This document shows, one piece after another, positions 6,893 to 11,075 of a stretch of DNA of 11,075 nt. Made by a program: the position numbers and the translations under genes. Position 1 is the first letter of the stretch. Each line of letters begins with the position of its first letter. The notes below the pieces were generated by a model. It did no database searches and was not told where the DNA came from. It saw nothing but the letters and a program-made list of their open reading frames with translations. The stretch comes from Bacteroidia bacterium (GTDB lineage: Bacteria; Bacteroidota; Bacteroidia; NS11-12g; UBA955), in NCBI GenBank assembly GCA_023254645.1, contig JALRLA010000311.1:1-11075 (forward strand), in the 5' to 3' direction.

Positions 6893-7984
6893 ATGAAGGT
6901 TCCTTTTTTCGACCTGAAGCGCCAATACAACACGTTGAAAGATGATGTTTGGCAATCCATACAAGAAGTCATGGAGAATACCGCTTTTTCTGGAGGCCCG
7001 TTTGTTCAAAAACTGGAACAAGAATTAGCCGATTTCAATGAAACTCAATTTGCCGTTGGTGTCAACAATGGTACGAATGCTATACAGCTAGCGCTTTTGG
7101 CATTGGGCATTGGTCCTGGTGACGAAGTAATCATACCCGCTAACACCTTCATTGCAACGGCTTGGGGCGTGAGTTATGTAGGGGCTACTCCAGTCTTTGC
7201 CGATTGTGACCCTCATACTTGGAACATCGATCCTGCTGAAGCCGAGTCAAAAATCACCCCTCAAACCAAAGCCATAATGGGTGTTCATTTGTACGGACAG
7301 CCTTTCAATGTCAAAGCTTTAAAGCAAATTTGCGATAAACACAATTTGCACCTTTTGGAAGACAACGCTCAGGCCATGGGCGCGACGTACGAGGGGAAAC
7401 GGGTAGGCCAATTTGGCACCATGTCAACCACGAGTTTTTATCCCGGAAAAAATCTGGGTGCTTATGGCGAAGGGGGAGCGGTTTTTGGCCAATTCAAGGA
7501 ACATGGAGAAACGATCCAAATGTTGAAAAACCACGGAAGCAAAGAGCGCTATCACCACGAAGTGTTGGGCTTTAACATGCGAATGGAGGGTCTCCAAGCG
7601 GCCGTATTGTCAGTGAAACTTCCCCATTTGATTAATTGGAACAATCGCAGACGAGAAATTGCCCAAGCCTACCATGAAGCAGGTAATCCGAAACTTCAGT
7701 TCCAGCGTCCCGAACCCGGAGCCGAGTCGGTGTATCACTTGGCCGTCGTCATTCCCAGTGATAAAAAAGCCTTCTTGGCACATCTGGATGCCGAAGGGGT
7801 AGGATATGCCTTTCATTACCCCATTCCATGCCACCTTCAACAGGCATATGCACATTTGGGTCACAAAGTGGGGGACTTTCCGCACTCGGAATACTTGGCT
7901 TCCAACTGCGTTTCTCTTCCCATGTTTCCCGAGATGACAGACGAAGAACTCTCAAGAGTGGTTGAAGTGCTGAAGAAATTCTGA
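6893..7984 (+). CDS. DegT/DnrJ/EryC1/StrS family PLP-dependent sugar aminotransferase
   Basis: 363 residues, the standard length. Members transfer an amino group, usually from glutamate, to a keto group on a nucleotide-activated sugar used for O-antigen, capsule or glycoprotein glycans; the PLP cofactor is bound in the cytosol. The protein opens with VPFFDLKRQY as the family does. GVNNGTNAIQLAL (56-68) is the phosphate-binding loop, LEDNAQAMGA (155-164) contains the cofactor Asp157, and STTSFYPGKNLGAYGEGG (178-195) contains the Schiff-base Lys186. FYPGKNLGA resembles the subgroup acting on dTDP-3-keto-6-deoxyhexoses (QdtB/FdtB), but the exact substrate is uncertain. No glycosyltransferase, epimerase or sugar acetyltransferase lies beside it. 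Its neighbours are the phosphoribosyltransferase (1-base gap) and a T9SS surface protein (43-base gap holding a palindrome). Confidence 0.92.
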   Translation: MKVPFFDLKRQYNTLKDDVWQSIQEVMENTAFSGGPFVQKLEQELADFNETQFAVGVNNGTNAIQLALLALGIGPGDEVIIPANTFIATAWGVSYVGATPVFADCDPHTWNIDPAEAESKITPQTKAIMGVHLYGQPFNVKALKQICDKHNLHLLEDNAQAMGATYEGKRVGQFGTMSTTSFYPGKNLGAYGEGGAVFGQFKEHGETIQMLKNHGSKERYHHEVLGFNMRMEGLQAAVLSVKLPHLINWNNRRREIAQAYHEAGNPKLQFQRPEPGAESVYHLAVVIPSDKKAFLAHLDAEGVGYAFHYPIPCHLQQAYAHLGHKVGDFPHSEYLASNCVSLPMFPEMTDEELSRVVEVLKKF

Positions 7985-8000
7985 CACGCTTAAACAACTT

Positions 8001-8022
8001 TTTAGCCCCTTTAGGGGTTAAA
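8001..8022. repeat. Near-perfect palindrome (TTTAGCCCC-TTTA-GGGGTTAAA) between degT and the surface protein gene
   Basis: Nine-base arms with a single G-T pair and a 4-base centre. It starts 17 bases after the degT stop. The right arm overlaps the TAAATTCG element at 8019-8026. As RNA it could fold into a short hairpin at the end of the degT message, but no run of U follows, so it is a poor intrinsic terminator. As DNA its symmetry could suit a dimeric regulator at the promoter. Which of these holds is not decidable from one copy. Confidence 0.5.
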
Positions 8023-8026
8023 TTCG
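8019..8026 (+). promoter_or_regulatory. -7-like element (TAAATTCG) before the T9SS surface protein gene
   Basis: One mismatch from TAnnTTTG, with the same TTCG ending as the element before the phosphoribosyltransferase gene. It ends 1 base before ATG 8028 and 4 bases before ATG 8031; the latter equals the spacing seen at 6382-6394 and is close to that at rseP. This would favour ATG 8031 as the true start. No -33 TTG is visible at the usual distance. Confidence 0.35.
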
Positions 8027-8027
8027 T

Positions 8028-10532
8028 ATGATGTTCAAACGTTTGGCCTTTCTTATCGCCTGTTTGTTTGCCGTGCAAGCCTCGGCGACTCACATAGCTG
8101 GGGGAGAAATGACCTACACGTACCTGGGGAACAACCAGTACAAGCTTCGTTTGGACATCTACATGGATTGCCTAAATGGCAGCGATCAAGCCATTTCTCA
8201 GGATTACACGGCGTACATCAGCATTTTCAACGGTAGCAATAACCGAATGCTCAGCGGGTACCCCAAGAGCGTTACTCGAAGTGGCCCCAAGCGCATTCAA
8301 AAGACCAATTACAACTGCATCAAAGTGGCTCCCAATGCTTGCGTAGACCACTATTGGTACGAAATGACGGTAACCTTGCCTCCCAATTCTGGAGGCTACT
8401 ACATTTCTTATCAGCGTTGTTGCCGAAACGGATCCATTTCGAATCTCAGTCAACCGGGCAGTACGGGAGCCAATTTTTGGACCCACATTCCCGACGCTAC
8501 CCCCTTTAAAAACAAAGACGGAAATACCGCGGCTGTTTTCAAAGAATTGCCCCCCAATTTTTTGTGCACCAATACGCCATTGAAATTTGACCATTCGGCT
8601 ACTGATGCCGATGGCGATAGTCTGACCTACGAATTGTATCAGCCTTATAGAGGGGCTACTTCGGCCGATCCGATGCCAACGAATGCATTCCAAATGCAGC
8701 AGCCTCCCTTCTCTCAGGTGACCTTTCTTTGGCCCACTTACAATTATTCCGATCCCATCAATGGCAATCCCAAGATGGAGATTGATACGTTTACAGGCCT
8801 TCTCACCGTGACTCCTACCAGAGCCGGTCAGTACGTGGTGGGCATCAAGGTAAAAGAATACCGCAACGGGGTGCTGATATCCGAAACCTTGCGCGATTAT
8901 CAGTTCAACGTACAGGCCTGTGTCATCGATGTGGTCGCCGGTTATTTCGTACCCAAAATTGTCTGCGGATTAACCTATCAATTCCAAAACCAGAGCGCAG
9001 GAGGTCAACGCTACAGTTGGGACTTTGGTATCGATTCCTTGACCAACGACACTTCCAATAGCGGTTCACCCCAGTATACCTTCCCCAAAGCGGGTGCTTA
9101 CAAAGTCAAATTGTTTGCCTACAAAAACACCTGTGTCGACAGTTTCGAAGCCTTGGTCAATGTGGTCGATCCGATTTTACCCAAACTCCCCAATGACACC
9201 ATCTTGTGCAAGGGAAGTTCCATTGTCGTTCGCTCTGCTACCAAAGGAGATGCTTACCGCTGGAGCACGGGTTCTTATGATGATTCTCTTGTCATTACCC
9301 AGCCTGGGCAATATTGGATTCGTCAATACATCAAAACTTGTTATTGGCAGGATACCATCAACATTGGCTCCGATACGGATCGCATCCAAATCAAAGGAGA
9401 TACCGTCTTTTGTACCTACGATCCCATCATTCAAGATCTGAGAGCGGCCTGGCCCGCAGGCTCCAATGCGACAAGCACCGGTAAATTGTTGTGGAGCACC
9501 GGTTCCACAAAAGCCTCCATTCGGGTGAATTCGCCCAATTTTTATGTTCTGGAAGGGACGACTGAAAACCTCTGCATCAGCCGAGATACGGCCTACGTTT
9601 ATTTGTTTCCCCCTGTTGAGGTGTCGATTCCTGATACCCTGTTCTGCAGAGAGAGTTCTGTGACCTTGGATTCCAAAAATCCGGCACCAACAGCCGTCAC
9701 CGAATGGAGTACAGGCAAAACGGGTCAGTTCGAAACCCTCAATACCCCGGGCCAATATTCCGTGAAAGTGACCATAGGCCTGTGCTTGGATCGTGACACC
9801 TTTGTATTGGGTTATCATCCTATTGAGCACCAACTAGGCCCTGATTTGCGTTTTTGTGCCGGTATAGACACTTTGTTGACCATTGATAAACCCGGGCTGA
9901 GCAATGTAGTATGGAACCGAGAAATTACAGGCTCAAGTTTCCGACTCACTCAGGCAGGAAAAGTGCTAGCCGAATGGCGAAACTCAAAGGGATGCTACGA
10001 AGCTGATTCCTTGCTGGTGAGTCTTTTCCCGCTTCCGGGTTTGGATTTGGGTTCCGATACCGTTTTGTGCTTGTCGGAAAATCCAGTCTTGGACGCAGGT
10101 CCCAATATGCAGGTCTACCGCTGGAATACGGGAGAACAAACACGCAGCATTACAGCCTACGATTCTGGACTTTACATCGTTTGGGTCAAGGACATGGAAG
10201 GTTGTTGGAACAGCGATAGCGTTTGGATAAATAAGAAGAAAGACTTGTATCCGTCGGTGATCTACATGCCCAGTGCCTTTACGCCTGACGGAAATGGTTT
10301 GAACGATTTCTACCCAATGAACCAATACAAAGTCAAGGGTAGTCTTTACAACGTTAAATTGTACAACCGATGGGGGGAGAAATTGGCTGAGCTCGAAAGT
10401 CCCGATTACAACTGGGACGGTCGAATCAATGGGGAAGAGGCTCCTGCAGGAGTGTACATTTACCTGGCGACTTGGATAGGTTGCGACAACGAACGCCGCA
10501 CCTTGATGGGTAATTTTACCCTACTGAGATAG
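8028..10532 (+). CDS. T9SS-secreted surface protein with PKD domain, five Cys-Trp-Cys repeats and class B (gliding-motility-type) C-terminal domain
   Basis: 834 residues, or 833 if ATG 8031 is used. A good Sec signal peptide is at 1-20 (MMFKRLAFLIACLF, cleavage likely after ASA). The mature N-terminus THIAGGEMTYTYLGNNQYKL, plus YQRCCRN (128-134) and ATDADGDSLTYEL (191-203), matches a conserved N-terminal region that I recall from large Bacteroidota secreted proteins. A PKD-like domain lies at about 301-380 (YSWDFG at 329-334, YTFPKAGAYKV at 350-360). Five Ig-like repeats follow at 388-735. Residues 740-834 are the class B sorting domain: FTPDGNGLNDFYP (751-763), KLYNRWGEKL (777-786), PAGVYIYLATW (806-816). 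The protein should cross the outer membrane by T9SS and stay on the surface or be released, acting as an adhesin or structural protein; its ligand is unknown. pyrC begins one base after the stop. Confidence 0.92.
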   Translation: MMFKRLAFLIACLFAVQASATHIAGGEMTYTYLGNNQYKLRLDIYMDCLNGSDQAISQDYTAYISIFNGSNNRMLSGYPKSVTRSGPKRIQKTNYNCIKVAPNACVDHYWYEMTVTLPPNSGGYYISYQRCCRNGSISNLSQPGSTGANFWTHIPDATPFKNKDGNTAAVFKELPPNFLCTNTPLKFDHSATDADGDSLTYELYQPYRGATSADPMPTNAFQMQQPPFSQVTFLWPTYNYSDPINGNPKMEIDTFTGLLTVTPTRAGQYVVGIKVKEYRNGVLISETLRDYQFNVQACVIDVVAGYFVPKIVCGLTYQFQNQSAGGQRYSWDFGIDSLTNDTSNSGSPQYTFPKAGAYKVKLFAYKNTCVDSFEALVNVVDPILPKLPNDTILCKGSSIVVRSATKGDAYRWSTGSYDDSLVITQPGQYWIRQYIKTCYWQDTINIGSDTDRIQIKGDTVFCTYDPIIQDLRAAWPAGSNATSTGKLLWSTGSTKASIRVNSPNFYVLEGTTENLCISRDTAYVYLFPPVEVSIPDTLFCRESSVTLDSKNPAPTAVTEWSTGKTGQFETLNTPGQYSVKVTIGLCLDRDTFVLGYHPIEHQLGPDLRFCAGIDTLLTIDKPGLSNVVWNREITGSSFRLTQAGKVLAEWRNSKGCYEADSLLVSLFPLPGLDLGSDTVLCLSENPVLDAGPNMQVYRWNTGEQTRSITAYDSGLYIVWVKDMEGCWNSDSVWINKKKDLYPSVIYMPSAFTPDGNGLNDFYPMNQYKVKGSLYNVKLYNRWGEKLAELESPDYNWDGRINGEEAPAGVYIYLATWIGCDNERRTLMGNFTLLR
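9189..10232 (+). repeat. Five tandem Ig-like protein repeats with a Cys-Trp-Cys core
   Basis: Within the surface protein, residues 388-447, 458-528, 535-597, 604-669 and 676-735. Each begins with D-T/L-x-x-C, has a central Trp (W412, W489, W560, W629, W699; followed by S/N-TG in four of five) and an Arg/Gly-Gln-Tyr-like strand, and ends with a second Cys before an acidic D or S-D. Cys pairs are 394/438, 462/516, 540/586, 610/656 and 681/726. The DNA is too diverged for the copies to be recent duplications. Confidence 0.8.
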
Positions 10533-10533
10533 C

Positions 10534-11075
10534 ATGAGCAAAACCATCATACACAACGCTTTACTTGTCAATGAGGGCAAGAAAATCGAAACGGATATCC
10601 TCATTGAAAATGGCCGAATTGCGAAAATTGGAAACCAAATCTCTGAGAATGGTTCTTGCCTTCATGTGGATTTGAATGGTGATTATTTGCTACCTGGCGT
10701 CATTGATGATCAGGTGCATTTTCGTGAACCAGGGCTCACGCACAAGGCCCAAATTGCCACCGAAAGTAGGGCAGCCCTGATGGGCGGAGTAACGTCTTAT
10801 ATGGAAATGCCCAATGTGATTCCTCAAACCGTCAGTTTGGAGGCCTTGGAAGAGAAGTATGCGCGTGGTGCCGCTGATTCAGCGGTGAACTATTCCTTTT
10901 ACCTCGGTGCAACCAATGAGAACATTGAAGAAGTAAAGCGAGTATCGACTGAAGATGTCTGTGGGGTGAAAATCTTCATGGGCAGCTCAACGGGCAATAT
11001 GCTGGTCGACAAACCCGCCGCATTGGAGGCCATATTTTCCAATAGTCCAACTCTGGTTGCCGTTCATTGCGAGTG
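10534..11075 (+). CDS. pyrC: Dihydroorotase, N-terminal part (cut by window edge)
   Basis: The first 180 codons are present and the frame is open to the edge; the full protein should be about 420-450 residues. It catalyses ring closure of N-carbamoyl-aspartate to dihydroorotate, the third step of pyrimidine synthesis, in the cytosol. The start MSKTIIHNALLVNEGKK and the urease/amidohydrolase-type N-terminal strand region (ILIENGRIAKIG, 22-33) are normal. The metal site appears as LPGVIDDQVHFREPG (53-67), where the usual H-x-H is Q60-x-H62. GVKIFMGSSTGNM (144-156) holds Lys146, the position of the bridging lysine in related enzymes, and AVHCE (176-180) supplies another ligand, His178. The Gln form is what I recall for Bacteroidota dihydroorotases such as that of Porphyromonas gingivalis, so this is lineage typical. 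One base separates it from the surface protein stop, with no convincing promoter of its own. Confidence 0.93.
   Translation, partial: MSKTIIHNALLVNEGKKIETDILIENGRIAKIGNQISENGSCLHVDLNGDYLLPGVIDDQVHFREPGLTHKAQIATESRAALMGGVTSYMEMPNVIPQTVSLEALEEKYARGAADSAVNYSFYLGATNENIEEVKRVSTEDVCGVKIFMGSSTGNMLVDKPAALEAIFSNSPTLVAVHCE

Noticed and set aside
8001..8022. Reading the palindrome as an intrinsic terminator of degT
   Set aside because: The stem is short and neither strand shows the U-run expected after it; kept as a palindrome of unknown role.
8172..8693. 173-codon minus-strand open frame inside the surface protein gene
   Set aside because: Same reasoning: antisense to a conserved secreted-protein region, low-complexity composition, no family resemblance.
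9177..9833. 218-codon open frame on the minus strand inside the surface protein gene
   Set aside because: It has no recognisable domain, promoter or start context, and is fully opposite a well-supported gene whose codon bias keeps the antisense frame open.
10508..10521. Small inverted repeat GGGTAA-TT-TTACCC with a TAATTTTA that might be a pyrC promoter
   Set aside because: It lies within the last codons of the surface protein, the loop is too short for an RNA hairpin of full arm length, and the octamer mismatches the last base of the -7 consensus at an untypical 15-base spacing.
6394..10533. A PyrR-binding attenuator controlling pyrC
   Set aside because: No sequence like the PyrR RNA anti-antiterminator consensus was found before pyrC or elsewhere in the window, and pyrC follows the previous stop by one base.

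Overview
The window looks like chromosomal DNA of a Bacteroidota bacterium, most likely from the Flavobacteriia or a neighbouring class. The evidence is: two proteins with type IX secretion (T9SS) C-terminal sorting domains, one of class A and one of class B; promoter -7 elements of the Bacteroidota form TAnnTTTG in place of TATAAT; no Shine-Dalgarno sequences; and housekeeping proteins with Bacteroidota-typical variants, such as a dihydroorotase carrying DQVHFREPG. No RNA genes, insertion sequences, CRISPR arrays or attachment sites are visible. There is no gene-free stretch longer than about 100 bases.

Layout. At the left edge, on the minus strand (1-1687), is a secreted von Willebrand factor A protein that runs out of the window inside its class A sorting domain. 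A 98-base divergent intergenic region separates it from seven intact genes plus one partial gene, all on the plus strand: maeB (malic enzyme with a phosphotransacetylase-like tail), a small GNAT acetyltransferase, rseP (site-2 membrane protease), hscB (J-domain co-chaperone for Fe-S assembly), a PyrR-like phosphoribosyltransferase, a DegT-family PLP sugar aminotransferase, an 834-residue T9SS class B surface protein with a PKD domain and five Cys-Trp-Cys repeats, and the first 180 codons of pyrC (dihydroorotase).

Transcription units, inferred from spacing and -7 motifs: maeB-GNAT; rseP-hscB (TAATG overlap); PRTase-degT (1-base gap); surface protein-pyrC (1-base gap). In front of rseP, the PRTase gene and the surface protein, the -7 element lies only 1-5 bases before the ATG, which implies leaderless or nearly leaderless mRNAs. 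In front of maeB it lies 11 bases away.

How the genes fit together: most is ordinary metabolism and envelope maintenance (malate to pyruvate and NADPH, envelope proteolysis, Fe-S assembly, pyrimidine synthesis), interleaved with surface proteins. I see no convincing new multi-gene system. The points most worth a second look are the promoter/start architecture, the palindrome on the surface protein promoter, the Cys-Trp-Cys repeat array, the tight surface protein-pyrC junction, and the Gln that replaces a metal-ligand His in the dihydroorotase.
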